Assembly (NCBI GenBank): GCA_029856055.1
Contig: JAHQWF010000001.1
Span: 1-14,858, forward strand
Reading direction: 5' to 3'
Source: Candidatus Njordarchaeota archaeon
GTDB lineage: Archaea; Asgardarchaeota; Njordarchaeia; Njordarchaeales; Njordarchaeaceae
Length of the DNA stretch: 14,858 nucleotides
The notes below the pieces were generated by a model that saw nothing but the letters and a program-made list of their open reading frames with translations, was not told the DNA's origin and ran no database searches. This document shows, in pieces, positions 1 to 6,973 of the stretch (position 1 is its first letter; each line of letters opens with the position of its first letter). A program made the translations under genes and the position numbers.

Positions 1-1335
1 CTATATTGTTATGCTTATATTCATTTGTTTAAGAAAACTTAATAGCTTATCTAAGTTTCTTTTTATTGATTCTTTATTTATTAAACCAATTTTCTTTAGC
101 TGCGCGGTTATAATATTATGTTTTAATATTTCTCGTAGCACTATTGTAGCGTATTGACCTTTGCCTAAAATGAATCGCAGATATAGATTTAATTTATTAT
201 TGGTCTCAATTAGCTTAATTTCACTAAACTTTGGGCTAAATAAGGCTGGTCGGCTGCCTCCTTTAATTGATAAAGGAGGGAATTGTTTATTCTTAAAGAG
301 ACCAATATTTATTTTTTCTTCTTCTAACACGGAACTAATTATGCTTAAAAGGGAATTGTTGGTTGTCTTTTCAATCATTTTGTATCCAACTAGAGGTATC
401 ATTTTTGTCTTGTCCATATCAAGCACTATGCCTCTATTTTCACAAATAAGTTTGCTAATGATTTTATTGAATATGTATCCCTGATAAGCCTCTATGAATA
501 TTCGTAATAAGAAGGAGGGAATACACTTAGTTACCTTTATCCAGTCTTCTTTGAGTCTTATGATGTTATGTAATATTTCACTTTCATACCTCATCACTTT
601 CTTCGGTATTTCCTTAAGAGCTGATTTATAATCTCCTTCTAATATTCTACCTTTTGCGTTTAAGAGTTCGTCATCGTCTATTAAACTAGGTGCAGCTATA
701 TACGTTAGGATCGCATCCCTATATCTTCGCATGACGAAAAGTTTTCCAACTATATGGGTTATTGGCCTAACTATCCCGAATCGCTGGTATCCGAAGTAAT
801 TTGGGAGCTTTGCTTTCCGTAAAACATGCAATAACTCCTCTAAAACAGATTTATTTTCATATCCGATATCTCTAATCAGTATAGTAAATCTATTACCTTT
901 GTGTTCGCCAATATGGATTCTCCGTAGCTCTCTTATAGGAGATGCTATATTTATATTGGCGGGTAAATTAAGAGTCATTAGTTTCTCTGGAGGAACACCC
1001 CATACTGCGACACGCTGTACTGTGACTGCATCCTTATCTTTATTTCCACTGTAGAAGAAATAGCTTAATGGAACATGTAATTTATCAGCTATAGTGATAA
1101 TTGCGTCGAAGTTACTAATGCCTTTCTTTATGAGTATAAAATGTGTGAATAATCCCTCTAGTCCCGACGGTTTGAGTTTAGGTTTTTTTAATTCCAATAC
1201 GGTGCCATCTGGCAAAATTTCTTCAACGATGAAATCTTCATAGCGCTCACGTATTTTACCCTTTATTGCAGGGAAATCGGTTATCCAACAATTTAATCCT
1301 ACTAATTTATCTACTATAGATACATCTTCTAACAT
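1..1335 (-). CDS. truD: tRNA pseudouridine synthase TruD
   Basis: Complete 444-residue TruD-family enzyme, which converts uridine to pseudouridine in tRNA (U13 in the bacterial enzyme; archaeal and eukaryotic relatives such as Pus7 use a broader set of sites). The catalytic loop SGNKDKDAVTVQ is at residues 96-107, with the presumed nucleophile Asp100. The family motif NYFGYQRFG is at 179-187. The N-terminal stretch around RYEDFIVEEI is the usual TruD start, and the length is normal for archaeal members. The stop codon (TAG) occupies bases 1-3, so the gene is complete right at the window edge. The ATG lies 6 bp after the pth2 stop, with a GTGA ribosome-binding motif overlapping that stop, so the two genes are very likely co-transcribed. 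The family call is firm; the modified site in this organism is not shown by the sequence. Confidence 0.95.
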   Translation of the reverse strand: MLEDVSIVDKLVGLNCWITDFPAIKGKIRERYEDFIVEEILPDGTVLELKKPKLKPSGLEGLFTHFILIKKGISNFDAIITIADKLHVPLSYFFYSGNKDKDAVTVQRVAVWGVPPEKLMTLNLPANINIASPIRELRRIHIGEHKGNRFTILIRDIGYENKSVLEELLHVLRKAKLPNYFGYQRFGIVRPITHIVGKLFVMRRYRDAILTYIAAPSLIDDDELLNAKGRILEGDYKSALKEIPKKVMRYESEILHNIIRLKEDWIKVTKCIPSFLLRIFIEAYQGYIFNKIISKLICENRGIVLDMDKTKMIPLVGYKMIEKTTNNSLLSIISSVLEEEKINIGLFKNKQFPPLSIKGGSRPALFSPKFSEIKLIETNNKLNLYLRFILGKGQYATIVLREILKHNIITAQLKKIGLINKESIKRNLDKLLSFLKQMNISITI

Positions 1336-1341
1336 TTTTAT

Positions 1342-1704
1342 TCACAATAATTTTAAGTGTCCCGTGATTTTATCTAATATGTCTTCTGGAGCAGGCCCAA
1401 TTCCCACACATGTTATGGTGTCTGGGGGAAGTACTGTCAAACCAGCATCTCTAATTAATGCTACGGGTAACTTAATCTGTTTTGCTTTATTATATATTTC
1501 CAATAATTCTTTGAGGTCATTCACTTTAAGAACTATTTTCTTCTGGCTCTGCTCTAACCACTCCTCAGCCCATTGAGGGTGTCTGCGCCTAGTCTCTAAA
1601 AAAGCCGTTAGCGAGGCATGTGCGACTTGAACACATAGTTTTCCTTTAGGCAAAGCTAAATCTTTTCTAACTAATATAACCTGTTTAAAAGTACTGTAGG
1701 TCAT
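1342..1704 (-). CDS. pth2: Peptidyl-tRNA hydrolase, archaeal/eukaryotic type (Pth2)
   Basis: Pth2 recycles tRNA by cleaving the ester bond of peptidyl-tRNAs that drop off the ribosome. The protein is about 120 residues, the family's usual size. It carries the signature PKGKLCVQVAHAS near the N-terminus (Lys and His of the active-site groove) and RDAGLTVLPPDTITCVGIGPAP near the C-terminus, matching the conserved RDAG-T-PP-T-T-GIGPAP pattern. I prefer the ATG at 1704 because family proteins begin only a few residues before the first strand (KQVILVRKDL). A GTG at 1713 in the same frame would add three residues and cannot be excluded. The gene heads the pth2-truD unit and is divergent from gins23, with only about 20 bp between start codons. 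Confidence 0.95.
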   Translation of the reverse strand: MTYSTFKQVILVRKDLALPKGKLCVQVAHASLTAFLETRRRHPQWAEEWLEQSQKKIVLKVNDLKELLEIYNKAKQIKLPVALIRDAGLTVLPPDTITCVGIGPAPEDILDKITGHLKLL

Positions 1705-1719
1705 CTTAACCACTAGGTG
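1681..1719 (+). promoter_or_regulatory. Probable gins23 promoter and ribosome-binding site inside pth2
   Basis: A TATA-like box TTTAAAAG lies at about 1684-1691, some 25-30 bp before a plausible start of transcription near 1712-1716. GGTG at 1716-1719 sits 5 bases before the gins23 ATG and matches the GGTGAT core of the archaeal Shine-Dalgarno sequence. Because the divergent start codons are so close, this promoter lies within the pth2 coding sequence. Assigned by eye from spacing and composition only. Confidence 0.4.
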
Positions 1720-1724
1720 TCACT

Positions 1725-2249
1725 ATGATTATCGGTTCACTAAATAAGGATTTTCAAAGATACTATATTAAGTATCTTTTTACAGAAATCGATATAATTC
1801 CTCTTGAGGATCTCGAAATTAAATTACTTTCGGGTAACATACGTTTAATTGCTAGCGAGGAATCTAAAGTTCCACGATGGTTAGCATACATTTTAGTGCG
1901 TCATAATAAGGCTAAAATAAAAATGGAGGATGATCCAAGAGAGCTAATAGGTAGGCTAACATACTATTCGTTTAGAGAGCGTGAGGGGAGTCCATTAACA
2001 TCTATTGAGAAGGATCTATTCTTTAAATTGAAAGAATACATGCAAAGGCTTGATGATGAGGCCAAGAAGAGAGTAAGTGATATACTGGAGAATTTTGTTA
2101 AAATTAGGTTACCGAAAATCCTCAGACGCGCTTTAACGACGGGATACGAGCGAGGAGTATTATTTTGGGAAGACATACTTGCTATGTACATACGAAAGCT
2201 TAGTGATAAATGGCTGGAGGCTCTCACTAAAAGTGAATTAACAGTTTAG
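1725..2249 (+). CDS. gins23: GINS replication complex subunit, Gins23 (Psf2/Psf3-like)
   Basis: Probable Gins23, the archaeal counterpart of eukaryotic Psf2/Psf3. It is a subunit of the GINS complex that joins MCM and a Cdc45/RecJ-like protein in the replicative helicase. The 174-residue protein shows the Psf2/Psf3 domain order: a small N-terminal B domain (about residues 20-68) followed by a helical A domain (about 95-170). The B domain contains the pattern 'xDIIPLxxLEIKLLSG' and then VPRWLAYILVRHNKAKI, which lines up with the VP-WLA--LK---K-RI segment of Psf2. The A domain contains ENFVKIRLPKILRRAL, typical of GINS helices. Length fits the family. It is divergent from pth2 and followed by T-rich DNA. 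Not seen next to mcm here, unlike in Sulfolobus. The identification rests on recalled family patterns rather than an alignment. Confidence 0.75.
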   Translation: MIIGSLNKDFQRYYIKYLFTEIDIIPLEDLEIKLLSGNIRLIASEESKVPRWLAYILVRHNKAKIKMEDDPRELIGRLTYYSFREREGSPLTSIEKDLFFKLKEYMQRLDDEAKKRVSDILENFVKIRLPKILRRALTTGYERGVLFWEDILAMYIRKLSDKWLEALTKSELTV

Positions 2250-2325
2250 TTAGATATCTAGCTATTTTTTAAATATCTTTACTTTTTCTTTCAATTTAGA
2301 CAACTTTTCTGTATCTTAATTAAAA
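2250..2325 (+). terminator. T-rich terminator region downstream of gins23
   Basis: Just after the gins23 stop there are several T-runs (TATTTTTTAAA near 2262-2272, then CTTTACTTTTTCTTTC to about 2294). Archaeal terminators are typically such oligo-T stretches without a strong hairpin, so transcription of gins23 probably ends here. The weak palindrome AGATATCT at 2253-2260 overlaps the start of this run. Confidence 0.4.
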
Positions 2326-2361
2326 ATGTACTTTTTTGTTTTATTGCCATTTATATTTCTT

Positions 2362-2410
2362 TTTTTAGTATACTATTTTGAAAATAAAATTCTTTATTCT
2401 GTGCGGGGTA
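2362..2410 (+). promoter_or_regulatory. Probable promoter and ribosome-binding site of the TFB-like gene
   Basis: The segment TTAGTATACTATTTTGAAAATAAAA (about 2366-2390) offers TATA-like sequences 25-40 bp upstream of the preferred start codon at 2416. GGGGT at about 2405-2409 is a Shine-Dalgarno-like match about 6 bases before that ATG. Together they argue that translation starts at 2416 and that the T-rich stretch before it is non-coding. Confidence 0.4.
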
Positions 2411-2415
2411 ATGAT

Positions 2416-3204
2416 ATGATAAGAAGACATTTAGAAGATGGATTATTAGCATCCAAAACTAATGATAATAGAGGTGTGTCATTAGAGATCTATAGGCTAT
2501 ACACGTTTAGATCGAAGAATTTTCTTAAAGAACTATTAATAGCGTTGGATGAAAATATAACAGGATGGATGCATGTAGTAGATGAAGCAGCTAGGTTTTC
2601 TATGCAATTGATGTATTTAAAACGCGGTATGGGGGCTACACTAGGTGAAATCACTTTATCCGCGTTCTGGCATATCCTTCAAACCAGAGGTATTAACAAG
2701 TTTAGTATTAACAGATTGATAAAAATTTCTCGTGAGAAGCTTAAGAAGAGGATTCTTTATAGGAGGGTGCTTAAGATCTTATCTCATATTAGATTAATGG
2801 AGTTAAATTTCAGTATTTATCGAGAAGTAGTAAATATTATCCTAACAACTATTCCAAAGCTAATTAATGATAAAACTGTTATTGATAAATATAGAGCGAG
2901 AAATAAATCAGCTGAGCTATTTTGCTATGTTGAAGATCTTAGAAGAGTAGCTATTAAGATTGCCAATGAAATACCTCAAAATACCATTTCTGGGAAATCT
3001 AGGCGGGTCATAGCTGCTATCTGCATTTATGTGGCGGATAAAATTCTATCGAAAGAGTACGGAATTAAACCCATTTTATCTGCCAAGTTACTTGAGAACT
3101 ATCTTGGAGTCAGCCAATTCACAATTCTTCGAAGATACAAAAATATTTACAAAACGCTCATAGATACGGGAATGCTAGATGAGCAGAGAATTGAGTCATT
3201 ATAG
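2416..3204 (+). CDS. TFB-like protein: two cyclin repeats, no zinc ribbon
   Basis: A 262-residue protein resembling the core of archaeal transcription factor B (TFIIB family). Cyclin-like repeat 1 spans about residues 36-135; it includes HVVDEAARF (55-61 region), which matches the H-V-E-EAAR start of the TFB core, and keeps the TFB spacing through GINKFSINRLIKISREKLKKRI. Repeat 2 spans about 138-252: LRRVAIKIANE, then SGKSRRVIAAICIYVAD (192-208), then GVSQFTILRRYKNI (231-244), matching the TFB pattern A-x-SGKxPxxxAAAxxYxA and GVTEVTxRNRYKEL. The N-terminal zinc ribbon and B-finger of a normal TFB are absent: no CxxC pair occurs. The frame is open back to an ATG at 2326 that would add a 30-residue hydrophobic leader; I prefer 2416 because of its Shine-Dalgarno motif. 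It overlaps the next gene by 26 bp. Its role (regulator, initiation-factor paralogue, or adaptor of the ATPase) is unknown. Confidence 0.7.
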   Translation: MIRRHLEDGLLASKTNDNRGVSLEIYRLYTFRSKNFLKELLIALDENITGWMHVVDEAARFSMQLMYLKRGMGATLGEITLSAFWHILQTRGINKFSINRLIKISREKLKKRILYRRVLKILSHIRLMELNFSIYREVVNIILTTIPKLINDKTVIDKYRARNKSAELFCYVEDLRRVAIKIANEIPQNTISGKSRRVIAAICIYVADKILSKEYGIKPILSAKLLENYLGVSQFTILRRYKNIYKTLIDTGMLDEQRIESL

Positions 3205-4708
3205 GGTTTTAATTTTCTCTATACATATCATAGAAGTAAGTGATGGTGACAAGTACTTACGTATTCATTTAGATCCAGTGTTACGGAAAATTGCTAGTAG
3301 ACTTTATATGTTACTTAGTGAGAAAATAATTATGAGGGTTCCCTCTTATTTGCTTGATTTTAATTCAGTGGTAAGGATATTAAAAGAGGCTTACAAGAAG
3401 AATCTAACTGATCTGCAAAAGAAAGATAATCTTACTCCTACTTTTAAGGTAAATGAAAAAGTTAGGGAGGATCTAGCAACCTACCTCGCATATAAGACAA
3501 TAGGGTTAGACGTTATTTTACCCTTATTATTTGATGATAAAATTAACGAAATTTATATTGACGAACCAATTAAGCCTATATATGTTGATCATAGCGAATT
3601 TGGTAGGCTTAAAACAGACATTATATTACCAAAACGGGAACTTGACAAACTTATTTATATATCCAAGTTAGAAGGCAAAACAATTGTCTCTGAAGAGACG
3701 CCTTCTCTTAAAACAGAAATTAGATCAGATGACTTTATTGTGAGAATTTCAATTGATTTTTCTCCATTAACAGCGGTGTCTGCATCGCTATCAATTAGAA
3801 AAATCAATAAGAACATGGTATCTTCCTCCATCTTTACGAGGAAGATAGATCAACTAAAGAAATTTTTATGCATCCTATATTTGCTAGCTTTAAGGACTAA
3901 TATTGTATTGGTAGGAGAACCGGGTTCCGGGAAGACTACGTTAGCTTCTCTCATGCTTAAATATATGCCTAGTTACTGGAGGGTCATTGTGATAGAGGAT
4001 GTGAGAGAGATAATATTGCCAGATGGACTACCAAAAAATGTGGTTAGAATTAGAGTAAATCCCATCGAAGCTAATAGGAGATATAAGAAAGAAGATGAGA
4101 TCACAAAGTTATTGCACAGATCCCCAGACTACTTCATTATTGGTGAATTACAAAGTAGAAGTGATAATGAGGCTTATTTTCATGCCCTGTCTATGGGGCT
4201 AAAGGGAATTGCTACCATACATGCTAGTAATATAGCAGAGCTAATAAACAGATGGTCTAGAATATACAATATTGATAGGTCAAGAATTAACCAAATTGAT
4301 GCAATAGTTTTAATGAGGAAAAAAGTTGCGAAAGACAAGATTTACAGAGGAATCGATAAGATCTATCTGGTTAAGAATGAATTTACCCCATCTATATTTA
4401 ATCCATCAAGTAATGTCAATAATCATTGGGATATGACAACAAGTCTTAATATCAATGGTGTATCTATTCTGGATCTAGAAAAAGTGATCGAATATTTGCC
4501 ATCCCAAGAATCTATTGCCATTCCATTGTACGTAGTATTAAGTAAGAAGTATTTAAATAAAGTAAATAAAAACGACATGGAGATACTTCAGGAACACATG
4601 AGCAAGAAAATATCATTGATTTACTCAATGCTCCGAAGAGATGACAAAAATGATTTTTCGAAGGACATAATTCTTGCAATTGAAGAAATGAATAATATTT
4701 TGCCATAA
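3179..4708 (+). CDS. Type II/IV secretion-type ATPase (VirB11/GspE/TadA family)
   Basis: A 509-residue P-loop ATPase of the secretion superfamily that powers pili, archaella, DNA transfer or protein export. Visible motifs are Walker A GEPGSGKTT (246-254), Asp box VIEDVREI (271-278), Walker B-like DYFIIGEL (317-324, catalytic Glu323) and His box GIATIHAS (343-350, His348). The preceding all-alpha and alpha/beta N-terminal domain (about 90-230, including NEIYIDEP) is typical of archaeal TadA/VirB11-like proteins. The segment after about residue 380 is long and poorly conserved-looking. No predicted transmembrane segment is present, so the enzyme should be cytosolic and act at a membrane partner. 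No TadC/ArlJ-type membrane protein or pilin gene lies in the window, so the system it drives is unknown. The start at 3179 overlaps the TFB-like gene by 26 bp, suggesting co-expression; a later start is possible. Confidence 0.85.
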   Translation: MSRELSHYRVLIFSIHIIEVSDGDKYLRIHLDPVLRKIASRLYMLLSEKIIMRVPSYLLDFNSVVRILKEAYKKNLTDLQKKDNLTPTFKVNEKVREDLATYLAYKTIGLDVILPLLFDDKINEIYIDEPIKPIYVDHSEFGRLKTDIILPKRELDKLIYISKLEGKTIVSEETPSLKTEIRSDDFIVRISIDFSPLTAVSASLSIRKINKNMVSSSIFTRKIDQLKKFLCILYLLALRTNIVLVGEPGSGKTTLASLMLKYMPSYWRVIVIEDVREIILPDGLPKNVVRIRVNPIEANRRYKKEDEITKLLHRSPDYFIIGELQSRSDNEAYFHALSMGLKGIATIHASNIAELINRWSRIYNIDRSRINQIDAIVLMRKKVAKDKIYRGIDKIYLVKNEFTPSIFNPSSNVNNHWDMTTSLNINGVSILDLEKVIEYLPSQESIAIPLYVVLSKKYLNKVNKNDMEILQEHMSKKISLIYSMLRRDDKNDFSKDIILAIEEMNNILP

Positions 4709-5181
4709 CTTTTCAAGCGCTCTGTATATAATTTGTTTTACTTTTCATCTCTGTGTTTTTAGGTAGAGAACGAGATGGTTCTCCTTCCACTTTCTTTTCC
4801 TAGAAGGATTTCATCAAGAGATGTTCGAAGGAGAATGTCCCATATATAGTAGCGTCCACTATTATACCAAGATATTTTACCGTTGCTCCTCTTGGTTTAC
4901 GTAGTTTCATTGGACTTGTTTTAAATTATTTTTTAAGTTTTTGAGATGAATATGTGTATTAGTTGTCTTTAAGTTACTCAACGCTACTTAATCACTACAA
5001 ACAGGAAACATGGCTTCAGCGTATCTAACTAGCTATTTTTAATAAATCACCATTACATTTTAGATAGATTAGTTATCATAATGGAACTTTTAATAAATTT
5101 TTAGATAGGTTAAACTAAGTGATGAGCTAAGAATCTTTAGCATTATCTGTTCCCTATTGTAATTTAATTAAGTGATAGTAA
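4709..5181. other. 473-bp interval without a confident gene
   Basis: No convincing gene is seen here. The left part (about 4759-4910) is less AT-rich than the rest. On the minus strand it holds a 36-codon frame (4910 down to 4800, beginning MKLRKPRGATVKYLG) and, in another frame, an uninterrupted stretch of about 45 codons (4896 down to 4759, containing RYYIWDILLRTSLDEILLGK). Either could be a tiny gene, a decayed gene or chance. A 9-bp perfect inverted repeat (TTCTCCTTC 4779-4787, GAAGGAGAA 4827-4835) lies in the same part. The right part (5036-5113) is strongly AT-rich and contains two imperfect direct copies of a TTTTAATAAAT...TTTTAGATAG unit, probably serving the promoter of the DP1 gene. 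Confidence 0.5.
5036..5113 (+). repeat. Imperfect direct repeats upstream of the DP1 gene
   Basis: TTTTTAATAAAT (5036-5047) recurs as CTTTTAATAAAT (5087-5098). TTTTAGATAGATTAG (about 5058-5072) recurs as TTTTAGATAGGTTAA (about 5099-5113). The two halves are separated by 10 bp in the first copy and are fused in the second. The TTTTAATAAAT halves are TATA-like, so this may be a duplicated promoter or operator region for the gene starting at 5182. It may also be a coincidence of low-complexity DNA. Confidence 0.35.
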
Positions 5182-6939
5182 ATGACTATTATGCAGAAGA
5201 TCCATAGGCATCGCGTAAAAGACATCGAGAAAATACTCTTAAGTGTTGGAAGGAACATGGATCCATCCGCGCTAATGCTTCTTTTAAATCTTAGATATGG
5301 AAGGAAAGAAAGTGATTTTCTTTCGATATGTAAGAGTATTTCTAATCTTTGTGATGAGAGAAATATAGATGTAGTAACTGTGGATGTTGTTTTTGAAGCC
5401 TTGAGAAATAAGTATGGTAGAGTTATCATCAATAATAGAAGCAAGAAAAATGAGGTAACGAGCGATAAGCCGCAAGCAGCTTATATCAGTGCTACATTAA
5501 GAGATTACATTAGTACAAAAGAATCAGATCTTGTGAAAGAAGGGAAGCCTGAGTTTAGAGAAGTAAAAAAAGAATTAATTGAAGAACAAAAAAATATGAT
5601 GGATATTTATTCCAAAGAGGAATCTTCTAGTAAGCGCGTACTAGATCTGTCTGTAAGTAATGTAGGGGGGTTGAAATATAAAAAAACCAGATTGGAGATA
5701 ATTAGGACGCCCGAGCAAGTTTATATTGATGATACGGCGGAAGCGTTTCGAAATTACTTTGTAGATAGATATCTCCGTATAAAGAAAATTTTATTGAAAA
5801 AAGGTTTAAGCAACATAATCACAACAAGAAGCATTAAAAGTGCGAAAAGAGGGGACCATTTAATTTTAATTGTTAGGGAGAAATATAAGAGTCGGGGAGG
5901 AGCAGGAATAATTGTTGGAGAGGATTTAGAGGGAGAAACTACGCTAGTTGTTCCCTTAGAAGGCAATTTGGCTCTGAAATTCAAACATATCTTCTTGGAT
6001 ACTGTTCTAGCTTTTAGAATATCGAGAGTCTTAAATCAATATTGCATGATAGATGATATTATTTTCCCTGAAATACCACGTATCAGAGAAAGGCATCATG
6101 CTAATGATAACATCAAAGTAGCTATAATAGGAGATTTGCATATAGGAAGTAAAGTTTTCTTAAAAAATCAGTTTGAGAACTTTATTTCTTTCTTGAGTGG
6201 TAAGCATCATGATAGGGATATGAGGGAGCTAGCTACAGAAATTAGATTCGTGATAATAAATGGAGATATCGTTGATGGAGTGGGTGTGTACCCAGAACAA
6301 AAGAAAGAGCTTGAGATCGTAGATATCTATAAGCAATATGAGATAGCAGCAGACTACATATCACAATTACCAGAAGACAAAGAGGTGATTATTCTGCCAG
6401 GTAATCATGATGCAGCCGGTAAATTTATTCCTCAACCCCCGATTCCTAGAGAAGTAGCTGAAGATTTATACAAGCTAAGTAATGTCAAAATGTTAGGTAA
6501 CCCCTCATTAATCCGGATAGAGAATGTCAATGTTCTTATATACCATGGTTATGGACTAGAACACATAGCTGCTTATATGGGGTTGGGATTAGATGAGCCA
6601 ACGAAGGTTTTAATAGAACTATTGCGTAGTAGGCATTTAATGCCTCAGTGGGGGAAAATCCCGATAGCTCCTATAATCCCAGATCATTTATGTATAGATG
6701 ATATACCAGATATACTGGTTACATCGCATCTACACATAGCAGATATCAGAATTACTGCTGGCGGTATATTATTGGTTTCCACGGGAGCGTTTCAAGGTTT
6801 AACTACTTGGCAAAAACAATTGGGTATTTCGCCTACGGTAGGTGTTGTGCCCATAGTAGACTTAAAAAACTATAGAACTATAGTTTTAAATTGTAATGGA
6901 GAGGAGTGCTCAATAATTGATCGGGAAAAGAAATATTAA
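5182..6939 (+). CDS. polB: DNA polymerase D small subunit DP1
   Basis: The small (exonuclease) subunit of the archaeal replicative polymerase Pol D. It proofreads through a Mre11-like calcineurin-type phosphodiesterase and holds the large subunit DP2, which is not in this window. The 585-residue length is normal. The N-terminal ~85 residues are helical, followed by a charged linker (about 90-165), an OB-fold region (about 170-300) and the phosphodiesterase domain from 310. Metal-binding motifs are GDLHIGSK (317-324), NGDIVDG (360-366), PGNHD (406-410), YHG (454-456) and SHLH (515-518). The last is usually GHxH, so Gly has become Ser while both His are kept. The DP1 signatures YPEQKKELEI, QPP and RHLMPQWGK are also present. 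Start ATG 5182 is preceded by GTGAT (5172-5176). The MBL-fold gene follows after a short gap, probably in the same transcript. Confidence 0.93.
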   Translation: MTIMQKIHRHRVKDIEKILLSVGRNMDPSALMLLLNLRYGRKESDFLSICKSISNLCDERNIDVVTVDVVFEALRNKYGRVIINNRSKKNEVTSDKPQAAYISATLRDYISTKESDLVKEGKPEFREVKKELIEEQKNMMDIYSKEESSSKRVLDLSVSNVGGLKYKKTRLEIIRTPEQVYIDDTAEAFRNYFVDRYLRIKKILLKKGLSNIITTRSIKSAKRGDHLILIVREKYKSRGGAGIIVGEDLEGETTLVVPLEGNLALKFKHIFLDTVLAFRISRVLNQYCMIDDIIFPEIPRIRERHHANDNIKVAIIGDLHIGSKVFLKNQFENFISFLSGKHHDRDMRELATEIRFVIINGDIVDGVGVYPEQKKELEIVDIYKQYEIAADYISQLPEDKEVIILPGNHDAAGKFIPQPPIPREVAEDLYKLSNVKMLGNPSLIRIENVNVLIYHGYGLEHIAAYMGLGLDEPTKVLIELLRSRHLMPQWGKIPIAPIIPDHLCIDDIPDILVTSHLHIADIRITAGGILLVSTGAFQGLTTWQKQLGISPTVGVVPIVDLKNYRTIVLNCNGEECSIIDREKKY

Positions 6940-6973
6940 GACTTAATTTTCTGTTTAGTATACTGTGAGTATC

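Noticed and set aside
161..484. 107-codon plus-strand frame opposite truD
   Set aside because: It is antisense to an unambiguous TruD coding sequence and shows no recognisable domain or ribosome-binding site.
5010..5042. Ten-codon ORF (MASAYLTSYF) preceded by AGGA
   Set aside because: Too short to support without conservation; it lies in AT-rich intergenic DNA.
5119..5181. Possible box C/D guide RNA beginning with GTGATGA at 5119-5125
   Set aside because: The C-box match is perfect, but no CTGA D or D' box follows at a suitable distance, and terminal stem pairing is not seen.
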